64,000 nucleotides of DNA. Source: Streptomyces sp. SID9727. Its GTDB lineage: Bacteria > Actinomycetota > Actinomycetes > Streptomycetales > Streptomycetaceae. The position numbers and the translations under genes were made by a program. The stretch is taken from the NCBI RefSeq assembly GCF_010550605.1, contig NZ_JAAGNI010000435.1, positions 62,001-126,000 on the forward strand, read 5' to 3'. This document shows, in pieces, positions 25,142-34,362 of the stretch; the stretch's first letter is position 1; every line of letters begins with the position of its first letter. A model generated the notes under the pieces. It had not been told where the DNA came from and did no database searches. It saw only the letters and a list, made by a program, of their open reading frames with translations.

Positions 25142-26005
25142 TCAGGGGTTCCAGTAGACGGTGGTGAACACACGCTCGAAGCGTCGGGCCGCGCGGTCCT
25201 CGCGCTGGATCACCCAGTGGACGGTCGCGCCTTCCCGCTTCTCCACGTCCCTGCCGGCGTACCAGTCGGCCAGGAGCACCCAGTCGGCCACGTCGGCCGA
25301 GACGGGACCGTCCCAGTGGCCGGCGTCCACCGCCTGCGCCGCGAGGGACGCCGCGATGTCGACCGGGTCGAACTCCACGATCTCCTCGTCCGCGTATCCT
25401 CCGATCTGCATCTGCGCCGAGGGCGCGATGAGGTCCTTGGTGTCCTCCCAGATCTCGACGAGTTCGGAGCAGCGGGGATGCCCGGGAAGGTATACGGCTT
25501 CCTCCTCACCGAGGGGAACGACGAACTGGTGGTGGGGGAGCGATACGTCGGTCCGCGCCCGGAGAGGCCCCTCCGGATAGCTCGCGAACACCCTGTCGTC
25601 CTCGGCGATGTTCGCCGGCCCCCACGCGCACCGATCCCGTGGGGTGACGGCCGCGTCGGCCGGCACGTGGATCACGGTGCCCATGGAAGTGTTTTCCCTG
25701 GTCTCGAGCAGGGCGAAGAACAGCAACTGGCCGTCAGGCGGCAAGGGGAGGTCCGTCGCCGCGGCCGGCAGTGCGGCGAGGTCGACCGAGGCCACGAAGG
25801 GGTGCCCGGGGTCCCGGGTGTCGGCCGGAAGCAGCAGTTCACCGCCGAACCGTCCCACGACCGGTCCGGTGTCGTCGTCGGACAGTGCCAGGGTGGCACA
25901 GGGACGGGCTGTGGCCAGCCACCGCTCCACATCGTCGGCCGGCACGCCCTGGACCTCGGCTTCTTCACGGAAGGGACGGAGCCGGTCTCGTATCGCAGAC
26001 GTCAC
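25142..26005 (-). CDS. DUF1963 (YwqG-like) protein
   Basis: 287 residues from the GTG at 26005. Core features of DUF1963 are visible: CATLALSDDDTGPVVGRFGG, LLPADTRDPGHPFVASVDLA, DGQLLFFALLETRE, then LPHHQFVVPLGEEEAVYLPG and QMQIGGYADE. It ends with DWVLLADWYAGR and VHWVIQREDRAARRFERV. This family is widespread, soluble and without a defined biochemical function. An ATG at 26059 would add 18 residues not expected from the family. It is a single gene between decayed DNA and IS debris. Confidence 0.85.
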   Translation of the reverse strand: MTSAIRDRLRPFREEAEVQGVPADDVERWLATARPCATLALSDDDTGPVVGRFGGELLLPADTRDPGHPFVASVDLAALPAAATDLPLPPDGQLLFFALLETRENTSMGTVIHVPADAAVTPRDRCAWGPANIAEDDRVFASYPEGPLRARTDVSLPHHQFVVPLGEEEAVYLPGHPRCSELVEIWEDTKDLIAPSAQMQIGGYADEEIVEFDPVDIAASLAAQAVDAGHWDGPVSADVADWVLLADWYAGRDVEKREGATVHWVIQREDRAARRFERVFTTVYWNP

Positions 26006-26364
26006 GGGCGCACCGTACCGAACGAGGCGGAGGGTTGGGACAGTGCATCTCCTCTGCATGGCCCAGCCGTTGGCGTTCGAAGGCAGGGTGCACGAGCAGG
26101 ACCCGAGCAGTCGGGCGGGGCCGCTCGCCGACCGACGTCACGGGCGGCCCCGTCAGCCGAACGGCAGGGCCACCAGCGCAACCTGACGCAGGGCGCTCCG
26201 GGCGGGCGCGGGAGGCGGGCCAGAGCACAGACGGCGCCCATGGTGATGGAGCCGTCGGCCTCGCCCGGTTCGAGGCATTCCTCCTCCACGATGCCAGCGG
26301 CTTCGAACGCCGCGCACAGCTCGGCGGGCTTTCGGCTGGCCCGACTCGGCATGCAGGACACGGT
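26006..26364. other. Decayed intergenic sequence
   Basis: The minus-strand frame that continues from the IS remnant (SRASRKPAELCAAFEAAGIV then EEECLEPGEADGSITMGAVC) does not match the rest of the transposase and is not otherwise recognised. Confidence 0.35.
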
Positions 26365-26701
26365 CTTGGCTCTGACGTGGGCCGAGTCGAGCACGGCCCG
26401 GGACAGGTCGAGCAGGCCGGCGTCGTCCATCCGGGGCATGATCTCCTCGTGCAGCGGGTCCCAGACACCGGCTAGCGACCAGATCAGGAGCCTGCGGCGG
26501 GCCGTCGACTTCGATATTCCGAAGCACGGCGGCAACGCCAGCCAGAAACATCCGCTGACCAGGACATAGATGAGCGCCGCGAACAGCGTCTCATCAGGTG
26601 TGTCCTGTGGCCCGCCGCCTTGCGGCCGCACCTTCGACGGCGGGATCAGCGGCTCCGCGATCTCTCACAGTCCGTCGGGAACGATCCGACTCCCAGTACT
26701 T
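26365..26701 (-). mobile_element. N-terminal part of an IS5-family transposase, with stop mutation
   Basis: The minus strand encodes IVPDGL-stop-EIAEPLIPPSKV, then RPQGGGPQDTPDETLFAALI, YVLVSGCFWLALPPCFGISK and STARRRLLIWSLAGVWDPLH, ending VLDSAHVRAK at about 26365. Intact relatives have Trp where the TGA now stands (..DGLWEIAEPLIPP..). The C-terminal half, with the rest of the DDE triad, is missing. Confidence 0.75.
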
Positions 26702-26845
26702 CTCCCCACGCTGAACCCAACCACCGACTCACCACGCAGGACACGGTCCAAGGGTCAAGGAGCCCGGGCGGTCGCGGCTGCGCGGACACAGAGCCCCGAG
26801 GCTCGTTCCAGCCATCGGCGGACGCGAGGGGGAGACACTGCTGCC

Positions 26846-27733
26846 ATGGATCTCCTTGCCTTGCGATACTTCCAGGCCGTGGCCCGTTACCAGCACATCA
26901 GCCGCGCCGCGCAGGAGTTGCGTGTCGCGCAGCCCTCGGTGAGCCGGACAATCAGCCGGCTCGAGTCGGACCTCGGCGTGCGCCTCTTCGACCGTCAGGG
27001 GCGTCGGATACGGCTCAACGACCACGGCGTCGCGTTTCTTGGGCGGGTCGACAATGCCTTGGCCGAACTTGACGACGGACGACGTGAGATGGCTGACGCG
27101 GCCGCCGGAGGTCCTGGACGGGTGGCCGTAGCGGCGGAGACGCTCTTGCAGTTGGCCGGGGTGCTGGCGGCCTTCCGCGCGCAGCGTCCGGGCGTGAAGG
27201 TGCGGCTGTTCCAAGCCTCACTGGAGGGGATGCGGCGACACGTCGCTTCCGGCGAAGTGGATTTCGCCTTGGCTTCCCAGGCGTTGTCCGGGCCTGGGCT
27301 GGCAACCGTGGAACTCTGCCGGGAGGAAGTATTCCTCGCCGTACCGCGTGGCCACCGGCTGGCAGACCGAGAGGACGTCGCGTTGACCGAGCTGGCAGGG
27401 GAGGGGTTCGTCACTACGCGAACGGGGCACTGGCAGCGCGCCCTCCTCGAGAGGCTGTTCGCCCGGGAGGGGCTGCGACCGCAGGTGGTCTGCGAGGGCG
27501 ACGAGGCTGCGGCCACGCCGGAGATGGTCGGCGCGGGCCTCGGGGTCGGGCTGATGCCCGCCGTCGCCCGGCGGACGATAGGTGAGGGCGGCCCGGTGGC
27601 CTGGGCGCGCCTGCGCGGTGAGGAGAGCCGTCGCACGCTGACCCTTGTCTGGCGGCAGGGCGCCTATCTGTCACCCGCCGCGCTGGACTTCCGCCGGCTG
27701 GCGCGGGAACGCCTTATGCCCCATCCGTCATGA
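26846..27733 (+). CDS. LysR-family transcriptional regulator
   Basis: A 295-residue LTTR. The N-terminal winged HTH starts MDLLALRYFQAVARYQHISR and has AAQELRVAQPSVSRTISRLE as recognition helix, followed by LGVRLFDRQGRRIRLNDHG. The C-terminal effector domain runs from ~90 (GRVAVAAETLLQLAGVLAAF, then LPVGLG-like EMVGAGLGVGLMPAVARR). It lies 88 bp upstream of, and on the same strand as, the AMP-ligase gene. LTTRs are more often divergent from their target, so it may control that gene, itself, or both. Confidence 0.9.
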   Translation: MDLLALRYFQAVARYQHISRAAQELRVAQPSVSRTISRLESDLGVRLFDRQGRRIRLNDHGVAFLGRVDNALAELDDGRREMADAAAGGPGRVAVAAETLLQLAGVLAAFRAQRPGVKVRLFQASLEGMRRHVASGEVDFALASQALSGPGLATVELCREEVFLAVPRGHRLADREDVALTELAGEGFVTTRTGHWQRALLERLFAREGLRPQVVCEGDEAAATPEMVGAGLGVGLMPAVARRTIGEGGPVAWARLRGEESRRTLTLVWRQGAYLSPAALDFRRLARERLMPHPS

Positions 27734-27821
27734 GTGCATGGCGATATCGGTAGTGGAGGTCATGAGGAGAGCGGCACTAACGTCAAGGGCGCCACAACGA
27801 TTCCGACGAGGGAGAACGGCG

Positions 27822-29408
27822 ATGAGCGGGCATTACGGCCCTGTGAGGGACTCATCCGTCAGCTATGTCGAGGCCATCCTCGATGTCTTATCCGCCGAGC
27901 CGCGGCGGACTGTGATCACCTCTGCCGACGGGGCGCACATCCGTGCGGCCGACCTCCGTGACCGTATCCGGCGCCTCGACGCCGAACTGCGCGATCGCGG
28001 TGTGGGCCGCGGCACCACGGTGGCCCTGCTCACGGGCAGTACCGTGGAGGGTCTCGTCGCGCGCTACGCCGCCAATATGGCCGGCGGCAAGGTCGTCACC
28101 CTCTACGAGGGCACGAGCGCGACCACGATGGCGGACATCATGGCGAGCGTCGACTGTTCGCTGCTCCTCGTGGACGGTCGGCGGCAGGAGGCGGGCGCGC
28201 AGCTGGTGGGCACGGCGGCCACGCACCGCACGTTGTCGTTGGGGCCGAGCACGTACGCCGAGGACGTCCTGGCCCTGGCTGACCGCCGCCCCGCACTTCC
28301 GCTGCGGAGCCCGGCCCGACCGGGGGACGACTGGCGCATCGGGCACACGGGTGGCACGACAGGCATGCCCAAGGGCATCCGGATGAGCCATGCCTCGCAC
28401 CGGCGCGGCCTCGATGACCGGCTCGAGGGTGCGGGCGAGCCGCCCCGCTTCCTCGCCTGCACGTCGCTGGCCCACCTTGCTGGGCTCCTCGTCGACCGCA
28501 CGTTGTACCAGCACGGGTCGGTGGTGCTGCAAGAGGGCTTCGACCCAGGTGAGGTACTGGCCGCCGTCGCCCGTGAACGCATCACCCACACCTGGCTCCT
28601 GCCGCCGCTGCTCTATCAGATCCTCGACCACCCCGATCTGCCGGGCACTGATCTGCGCAGCCTGAGCCGGATCACGTACGGCGGTACGGCTGCCTCACCC
28701 GAGAGGCTGCGCGAGGCGGCCGCGGTCCTCGGGCCCGTCCTGTACGGCTGGTACGGCCAGGCCGAGGCCCAACTCATCACCGAAGCGGGCCCCGGTGAAC
28801 AGGAGCTGACCGGTCGCGACGGCCATCTCACGGTCGGCCGGGCGATGCCCGGTGTGGAGATCGCCCTCCGGAGCCCGGACGGCACTCGTCTGCCACCGGG
28901 TGAGCTCGGGGAGGTGCACGTCCGTTCGCACCACGTGATGCCCGGCTACTGGAAGCAACCGAAGCTTACCGCCGAGGTGTTGAGGGGCGGCTGGCTGCAC
29001 ACCGGCGACGTCGGCTACCTCGACGAGGCCGGCCACCTTTTCATCGTCGACCGGATCAAGGACATGATCGTGGTCGTCGGGGGTCACGTCTATCCGGCCG
29101 ATCTGGAGGAGCTGCTGCTGCGTCATCCCGGCGTCGCCCGGTGTACGGTCTTCGGCAGCCGTGACAGGCACGCACTGGAACAGGTGCACGCGGCCGTGGT
29201 GCCCGCGGCCGGGCACGATCCCTCGTTGGAAGAGCTTCAGAACTTCGTCACCGTACGCAAGGGAGCTCTCTATGCTCCGCACGCCGTGCACCTCGTACCG
29301 GAGATCCCTCTGACAGCTGTGGGCAAGCCGGACCGGCGCCTGTTGCGATCCCGACTTGCCGACCCCTGGGCGACCGCCGCATCGGGGCCCGAGGACCTGC
29401 CTTCCTGA
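27822..29408 (+). CDS. AMP-binding acyl/aryl-CoA ligase-like enzyme (contains a TTA codon)
   Basis: A 528-residue member of the ANL superfamily. Core motifs: the phosphate loop IGHTGGTTGMPKGIRMSHAS (A3), YGWYGQAEAQLI (A5), GWLHTGDVGYLDEAGHLFIV with DRIKDMIVVVGGHVYP (A7-A8) and PLTAVGKPDRRLL with the catalytic Lys (A10). It adenylates a carboxylic acid and probably transfers it to CoA; no carrier-protein domain is fused. The substrate pocket does not match a known type by eye. The ATG follows GGGAG. A TTA codon (Leu23, 27888-27890) implies bldA-dependent expression in Streptomyces. Confidence 0.9.
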   Translation: MSGHYGPVRDSSVSYVEAILDVLSAEPRRTVITSADGAHIRAADLRDRIRRLDAELRDRGVGRGTTVALLTGSTVEGLVARYAANMAGGKVVTLYEGTSATTMADIMASVDCSLLLVDGRRQEAGAQLVGTAATHRTLSLGPSTYAEDVLALADRRPALPLRSPARPGDDWRIGHTGGTTGMPKGIRMSHASHRRGLDDRLEGAGEPPRFLACTSLAHLAGLLVDRTLYQHGSVVLQEGFDPGEVLAAVARERITHTWLLPPLLYQILDHPDLPGTDLRSLSRITYGGTAASPERLREAAAVLGPVLYGWYGQAEAQLITEAGPGEQELTGRDGHLTVGRAMPGVEIALRSPDGTRLPPGELGEVHVRSHHVMPGYWKQPKLTAEVLRGGWLHTGDVGYLDEAGHLFIVDRIKDMIVVVGGHVYPADLEELLLRHPGVARCTVFGSRDRHALEQVHAAVVPAAGHDPSLEELQNFVTVRKGALYAPHAVHLVPEIPLTAVGKPDRRLLRSRLADPWATAASGPEDLPS

Positions 29409-29941
29409 GCGGGTTCCGTGGAAGCGCATGCCGCCCCTCCGACCAGCTCCGCGCGAGCCACCACACCTGGGGCCTGACCGACGCGTATCACCGCACCGGT
29501 TCGGATCAGCCTGGGTGTCACAGGTGCGCGGACACCTCGGTCTTCTCCGCGCCGGGCTCCCGGTCGCACGGCGCGAGGCCGAACCGGGACACGGACGAAT
29601 TCCTGAGGCACCCTGCGTTCGACGCACCCAGCGCCTCGAAGAAGCGGACGCGATCTCCTGCACATGCTCGAAGGGGCGAGGTACGACGTTGAATCCAGGC
29701 CCTGCGGACCGACGAACCGGTCGGCGATCCTTGCCACCGTCCCGGGCGCGGCACGTCGGATTCGGGGGAGCCCGTAGCGATCACACCCGAGAAGGCTCCC
29801 CTCGCACTGCGGGTGATCCGAGCTTCCTTACGGGCAGTCCTTCGAGCCGGTCTGCGGATCAGGCATGCGAGACGGTGGAGCGGGAGCGTTGGCACCAGTA
29901 CGTTCAGGCTCTCAGATCATTTTCTCGACAGCGGAGGAACA
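29409..29941. other. Intergenic, no gene recognised
   Basis: Frames on both strands are open by composition but none resembles a family. The 3' end contains the GGAGG site of the next gene. Confidence 0.45.
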
Positions 29942-30679
29942 GTGCTCAAAGGCATGACGGCCGTCGTCACGGGCGGGTCCCGGGGAATCGGTCGAGCGAT
30001 TGTCGAACGCCTGTGCCGTGAGGGCGTCGACGTAGTCTTCAACTACTCCACCAGTGAGGACGCCGCTGCCGATGTCGTCCGCGTCGTTCAGTCGGACGGT
30101 GGCAACGCCCGGGCGGTGTGCCTGGACCTGGAGAAGCCCGAGGCGCCGGAGCAGCTGATGGAAACCGCAGAGGCGCACCTCGGCGGCTTGGACATCCTGG
30201 TCAACAACGCGGCGGTGGCCCACAGCCCGGTGCCACTTGCACAGACCGAGGCGGAGGTATTCGACAGCGTGATGGCGATCAATACCAAGTCGGTCTTCCT
30301 GACGATGCGTTATGCAGCCAGGCAGATGCGCGACGGTGGGCGGATCGTGAACATCTCGACCATGAACACTGTGCGTCCCGTGCCGGGGATCGGGCCGTAC
30401 GTCGCCAGCAAGGGCGCGATCGAGCAGCTGACCGCGGTCGCAGCCAGGGAGCTCGGACCACGAGGCATCACGGTCAACGCTGTCTCTCCCGGCGCGACCG
30501 ACACGGAAATGCTCCGTGGCGCAAATCCCCCGGAGACGCTCCGGGCGGTCGCCGGGATGACACCTCTCGGCCGCCTCGGAGAGGCGTCCGACGTGGCCGC
30601 TGTCGTCGCGTTTCTCGCAGGCCCGGAAGGCAGGTGGATCACCGGCCAGAACCTGCGGGTAACGGGCGGGCTGGCCTGA
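29942..30679 (+). CDS. Short-chain dehydrogenase/reductase (FabG-like SDR)
   Basis: A 245-residue classical SDR: cofactor motif TGGSRGIG near residues 10-17, NNAAV at the NNAG position, catalytic Ser in VNISTMNT, and Y-x-x-x-K as YVASK. The C-terminus (RWITGQNLRVTGGLA) is typical of the family. The Gly-rich loop followed by FNYSTS suggests NADP preference, as in FabG. Start is GTG at 29942, five bases after GGAGG; an in-frame ATG five codons in (29954) has no site of its own. No neighbouring biosynthetic genes define the substrate. Confidence 0.92.
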   Translation: MLKGMTAVVTGGSRGIGRAIVERLCREGVDVVFNYSTSEDAAADVVRVVQSDGGNARAVCLDLEKPEAPEQLMETAEAHLGGLDILVNNAAVAHSPVPLAQTEAEVFDSVMAINTKSVFLTMRYAARQMRDGGRIVNISTMNTVRPVPGIGPYVASKGAIEQLTAVAARELGPRGITVNAVSPGATDTEMLRGANPPETLRAVAGMTPLGRLGEASDVAAVVAFLAGPEGRWITGQNLRVTGGLA

Positions 30680-31009
30680 GCCCAGGTGCTCTCCTTCGAT
30701 TTCACCGGCTACGGCGAGTCCGAGGACCTGCAACCTGGATGACGAGTCGCCTGCGCTGAAGAGCGGTGATGTGGGCGCCTCGGCCGGAATACTCGCCGAC
30801 CACCGGCCGTCACCGAGGGCGCTCTCTCGGAGTGCTCGGGTTCGACATCGACTTCCCCCTCGACCCGGAACGGGGCGGACAGGAGACACACCGCCATGAC
30901 CGGCTTCGCCCAGCCCGTGGGTTACCAGGCCCACCCGCCTGGCTCGCACGCGCTGTGCGGGCTGCTCAGGTAGGCGCCGACGGCGGTGGTACGGACACTC
31001 GTCTGCGGC
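30680..31009. other. Intergenic with a truncated gene start
   Basis: At 30896 an ATG with a good ACAGGAG site opens a 25-codon frame (MTGFAQPVGYQAHPPGSHAL..) that stops at 30973. It may be the surviving 5' end of a lost gene. Nothing else is recognised. Confidence 0.35.
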
Positions 31010-31260
31010 GGCTGAGCCACTGGGCGATGCCGGGTGATGACGGCGGGGTCGACATGCTGGGTGCTGTACCTGGCGGGGGTGGATGGTCCCGCGCCGGGGC
31101 AGAAAGAGGTGGTTGTCGGTTTCGTAGACACGGATATCGGCCTCCGGGCGGTCGGCCAGGCCGGTGCGCCAGTGCACCAGGTTGTCGGCGACGGCGACCT
31201 GGCAGTCGCGTGCTTCTCGGAGGATGCGCATCGGCTCGCTGCCCGTCGACGGCGTCCACA
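31010..31260 (-). pseudogene. C-terminal remnant of an alpha/beta-hydrolase (prolyl-oligopeptidase-like)
   Basis: Read over three frames, the minus strand gives ILREARDCQVAVADNLVHWR then TGLADRPEADIRVYETDNHL, followed by PGAGPSTPARYSTQHVDPAV and GIAQWLSRRR. This is the familiar end of dipeptidyl-peptidase-like hydrolases (QG.RDYQV...DL..W...L, then the catalytic His in DNHLF). Two frame changes and no N-terminus make it a relic. Confidence 0.55.
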
Positions 31261-31414
31261 GCCGTCTCTCTGTTCAGTGACCCCGCCCGTGGTGCGGTCG
31301 TCCACTGTTACAGGTGCGCTTCCGCGGCCTGTGCGGCACATGCCCGCACGGCTCAGTCGCCCGGGGCTGTCGATCGGGGCCGGCCGGCTGGCCGTGTCGA
31401 TGGGCGGGGCTGGT

Positions 31415-32863
31415 TCAGGTGGTGGTGATGGTCTTGTACTCGGTGTAGGTGCCGAGGCCGACGGCACCGTACTCACGGCCGATGCCGCTGTTCTTGAAGC
31501 CGCCGAAGGGACCGTCGAAACCGATGGGAGCGCCGTTGACGGTGACCGTGCCGGTGCGCAGGCGCCGGGCTACGGCGAGGGCGTGGCCGGTGTCGGAGGA
31601 CCAGACACCGCCGGAGAGGCCGTACTCGGAATCGTTGGCGATGCGTACGGCGTCGTCCTCGTCGTCGTAGGCGATGACGACCAGGACCGGGCCGAAGATC
31701 TCCTCCTGGGCGATGCGCATGGAGTTGTCGACATCGGCGAAGAGGGTCGGGGTGACGTAGTTGCCCGCCTCCAGCCCCGCGGGAACGTGGGGGCCGCCGG
31801 TGATGAGGCGGGCCCCTTCTTCGATGCCGACCCGGATGTAGTCGCGCACGCGCTGCTGCTGATCGCGGCGGATCATCGGGCCGATGAAGGTGTCCTGCGC
31901 CAGCGGGTCGCCGACCTTCAGCGACTCCACCAGTTCCTTGAGCGCGGTGACGACCTCCTCGTAGCGGGAGCGGGGCGCGAGAATGCGGACCTGCGCGATG
32001 CACGCCTCTCCGTTGTTGAGGAGCGAGCCGAACTTCAGCCCTTGGACGGCCTGCTGGACATCGGCGTCGGGGAGGATCAGCGCGGCCGACTTGCCGCCGA
32101 GTTCGAGGCTGACTCGCTTGAGCTGCTGCCCGGCGATGGACGCGATGGTCCGTCCGGCGCGGGTGGAGCCGGTGAAGGCGATCTTGTCGACGTCGGGGTG
32201 GGAGATCAGGTACTCACTGGTCGCCCGGTCGGCGGGCAGCACGCTGATCACGCCCTGCGGGAGCCCGGTCCGCTCCAGCAGCTCAGCGAGGAAACGCATG
32301 CTGAGGGAGTTCTCCGGGGAGACCTTGAGCACCACGCTGTTGCCGGCGAGCAGCGCAGGGATGATCTTCGCGTTGGCGGCGGAGAACGGCGAGTTCCACG
32401 GGATGACGGCTGCGACGACGCCGATCGCTTCACGCCGCACGATGCTGCGGAAGGGGACGGCCGGGTCGGACGGGACGAGGACGGCCTCCCAGTCGAAGTC
32501 TTCGGCGGCCTTGAAATAGGCGTTGGCCTGCCGGGTCAGGCCGCCCTGTCCGGCGAGAGTGAACCAGACCGCCGAGCCGTTCTCGGCGGTGATCAGCTCG
32601 GCGATCTTCTCCGCGTACTGTTCGCGCAGTTCGTTGTAGCGGCGCAGGACGGCGAGGCGCTCTTGCGGCGGGGTGCCACTCCATACCCCGGCCTCGAACG
32701 AGGCCCGGGCGGCGGCTACGGCGCGGTCGACATCGGCAGGCTGCGCCTGGGCGGCGCGGGCAATGACGGACTGGTCATGAGGGGAGCGGATGTCGAGCAG
32801 CTCCGGATCGCTGGGCTTCACCCAGGAGCCGCCGATGAAGAGCCGGTCGTAGGTCGTCGTCAT
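31415..32863 (-). CDS. NAD(P)-dependent aldehyde dehydrogenase
   Basis: A 482-residue ALDH with the catalytic residues Glu254 (SLELGGKSA) and Cys288 (LLNNGEACIAQVR). The cofactor motif FTGSTRAGRTI is at about 230-240 and the substrate-anchoring PWNSPFSAANAKI near 155. The C-terminal GPFGGFKNSGIGREYGAVGL is standard. It oxidises an aldehyde to the acid. The ATG at 32863 is preceded by AAGGGATCG; 11 codons further upstream are unlikely. It is divergent from a TetR gene 117 bp away, which probably represses it. Confidence 0.94.
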   Translation of the reverse strand: MTTTYDRLFIGGSWVKPSDPELLDIRSPHDQSVIARAAQAQPADVDRAVAAARASFEAGVWSGTPPQERLAVLRRYNELREQYAEKIAELITAENGSAVWFTLAGQGGLTRQANAYFKAAEDFDWEAVLVPSDPAVPFRSIVRREAIGVVAAVIPWNSPFSAANAKIIPALLAGNSVVLKVSPENSLSMRFLAELLERTGLPQGVISVLPADRATSEYLISHPDVDKIAFTGSTRAGRTIASIAGQQLKRVSLELGGKSAALILPDADVQQAVQGLKFGSLLNNGEACIAQVRILAPRSRYEEVVTALKELVESLKVGDPLAQDTFIGPMIRRDQQQRVRDYIRVGIEEGARLITGGPHVPAGLEAGNYVTPTLFADVDNSMRIAQEEIFGPVLVVIAYDDEDDAVRIANDSEYGLSGGVWSSDTGHALAVARRLRTGTVTVNGAPIGFDGPFGGFKNSGIGREYGAVGLGTYTEYKTITTT

Positions 32864-32980
32864 GACGTTCGATCCCTTCGAGAACTTATGTGTCACTTCA
32901 ATGTAGCACTTAGCTTGCTTGGCGACTCAGACGCGAGACGGAATATCCCCTACAAGGCGCATGCAGGGTACGTTTTGGGG

Positions 32981-33559
32981 ATGAGAGCTGACGCAGCACG
33001 CAACCTGGAAGCTGTTCTGACGGCGGGAGCACGGACACTCGCCGTCGACGCGGGGGCGAGTATGGCCGATATCGCCGCGGAAGCGGGGGTCGACCGGCGC
33101 ACCGTCTACCGGCGCTTCGCCTCCCGGGAGGCCCTGCTGGCCGCGGTCTACGAGGCCCGGCTCGACGCCATCGAGGCTGTGATCCGTGAGGCCCGCCTAC
33201 GGGAGGCCCCGGTGCAGGTCGCCCTGCACCGTTACGTCGAAGGTGTCATCGAGGTCAACCGGACCTGGCCCGTCGACCTCGCCCGCATGCTGACCGACGC
33301 CCCCTCCCGCGAGCGGCGCGACCAGTTCGTGCACGAAGTCGACGCTTTCCTCCAGCGCGCCACCGACGAGGGCCTGTTCCGACCCGGGCTCCCGCCGGGG
33401 TGGGCCGCCGCCCTCATCCCCCTGTTCATGCACCAGGCATCCCGGGAACTACCCCGACTCACCCCCGGACAAGCCGCCGACATCGTCGTCGACACCCTGC
33501 TCCACGGCATCGGCACCGGCATCGGCACGACCCCGGCCCCGCACGCTCCCTCGCCGTAA
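32981..33559 (+). CDS. TetR-family transcriptional regulator
   Basis: A 192-residue protein. The HTH is LAVDAGASMADIAAEAGVDR then RTVYRRFASREALLAAVYEA, with the invariant TVYRRF. The remaining ~140 residues form the ligand-binding helices. GGGG stands directly before the ATG, so the initiation signal is weak. It is divergent from the aldehyde dehydrogenase. The shared gap has a CACTT direct repeat (GTCACTTCAATGTAGCACTT, about 32886-32905) that might be part of its operator, but no clean palindrome was found. Confidence 0.88.
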   Translation: MRADAARNLEAVLTAGARTLAVDAGASMADIAAEAGVDRRTVYRRFASREALLAAVYEARLDAIEAVIREARLREAPVQVALHRYVEGVIEVNRTWPVDLARMLTDAPSRERRDQFVHEVDAFLQRATDEGLFRPGLPPGWAAALIPLFMHQASRELPRLTPGQAADIVVDTLLHGIGTGIGTTPAPHAPSP

Positions 33560-33989
33560 TCCGCAGTGCGGGCATGACTACCTCGTAGACCAGGCAGGAT
33601 CTGTGAACCCGGTTCGACCCGGCACCACAGAGGGGTACTCGGCGCCGTCGGCCGTGCACTACGCATCAACGCGCGCTATCGCGATGTGCACGCCCGCCGA
33701 CAGCACCGCGCCGTCGGCGATCGACGGGAACAACAGCTTCCTCAGCCGGAGACGGCCTCTTCCACGGTCCAGGTCAGCAGATGCACGCTGCCCCGGGACC
33801 GTCTCCGCCACTCGGCCGTCCGCGACCACGAACCGCTCGGGAGGCGCCCCGACTTCAAACGCGCCGTCGAGAACGTATCCGCACTCGCGGGCAACCCGAC
33901 TGAGACCGGCCTCCTCACCTCGGAGACGCAGGCTTCGTCGGACCGGTGACGGTGTGGGGTTCCTTCACGGTCGACGCCCGCCCCTATGG
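33560..33989. other. Decayed intergenic sequence
   Basis: A plus-strand frame to 33949 reads LPRDRLRHSAVRDHEPLGRR then PDFKRAVENVSALAGNPTET and may be the end of a lost gene; no family is recognised. Confidence 0.35.
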
Positions 33990-34300
33990 CTTCCCCACCC
34001 CCGCCATCTCGCCTTTGCCGAGCCCTCGGTGCCGGAGCCCGGCCCGGGAACGGCGCTGGTGGAGAACCTGTTCTGGTCGGTGGGCCCCTGTCACCGCGAG
34101 GTGATGGACGCGGACTTCGCGCTGAACGTCCCCCTGGAGGGCCGCACCATGGGCCGGATCGCGGAAACCCGCGAGCGGCAGGACCTGTTCGTCCCGGCGG
34201 CGGCCGGCGGTGTGGGCACCGCCACCGGCCGCCTCGCCAGAAGCTGGGCCTCGGCCCCTTCTTGGCGCGCTGGAAACGTGTCCATGGCAGCCTTCGGCTC
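33990..34300 (+). pseudogene. Internally deleted NADP-dependent (curcumin-reductase-like) MDR oxidoreductase
   Basis: The plus strand encodes VPEPGPGTALVENLFWSVGP, CHREVMDADFALNVPLEGRT, MGRIAETR and then directly DLFVPAAAGGVGTATGRLAR. In intact enzymes of this family the first block is the N-terminal GroES-like domain and the second is the Rossmann Gly motif (VSAAAGGVG), normally ~90 residues apart. The junction therefore reflects an internal deletion. The 3' part is also lost before the DUF885 gene on the other strand. Confidence 0.65.
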
Positions 34301-34362
34301 CGGCGCGGCGGCTCATCGGTCCCGGGCGTCGTCCGCGTTCGGTGCAGCCCTTGGCCCGCCCG

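Noticed and set aside
31034-33559. 841-codon frame extending the TetR gene upstream
   Set aside because: It is antisense to the aldehyde dehydrogenase; only the last 192 codons resemble a protein.
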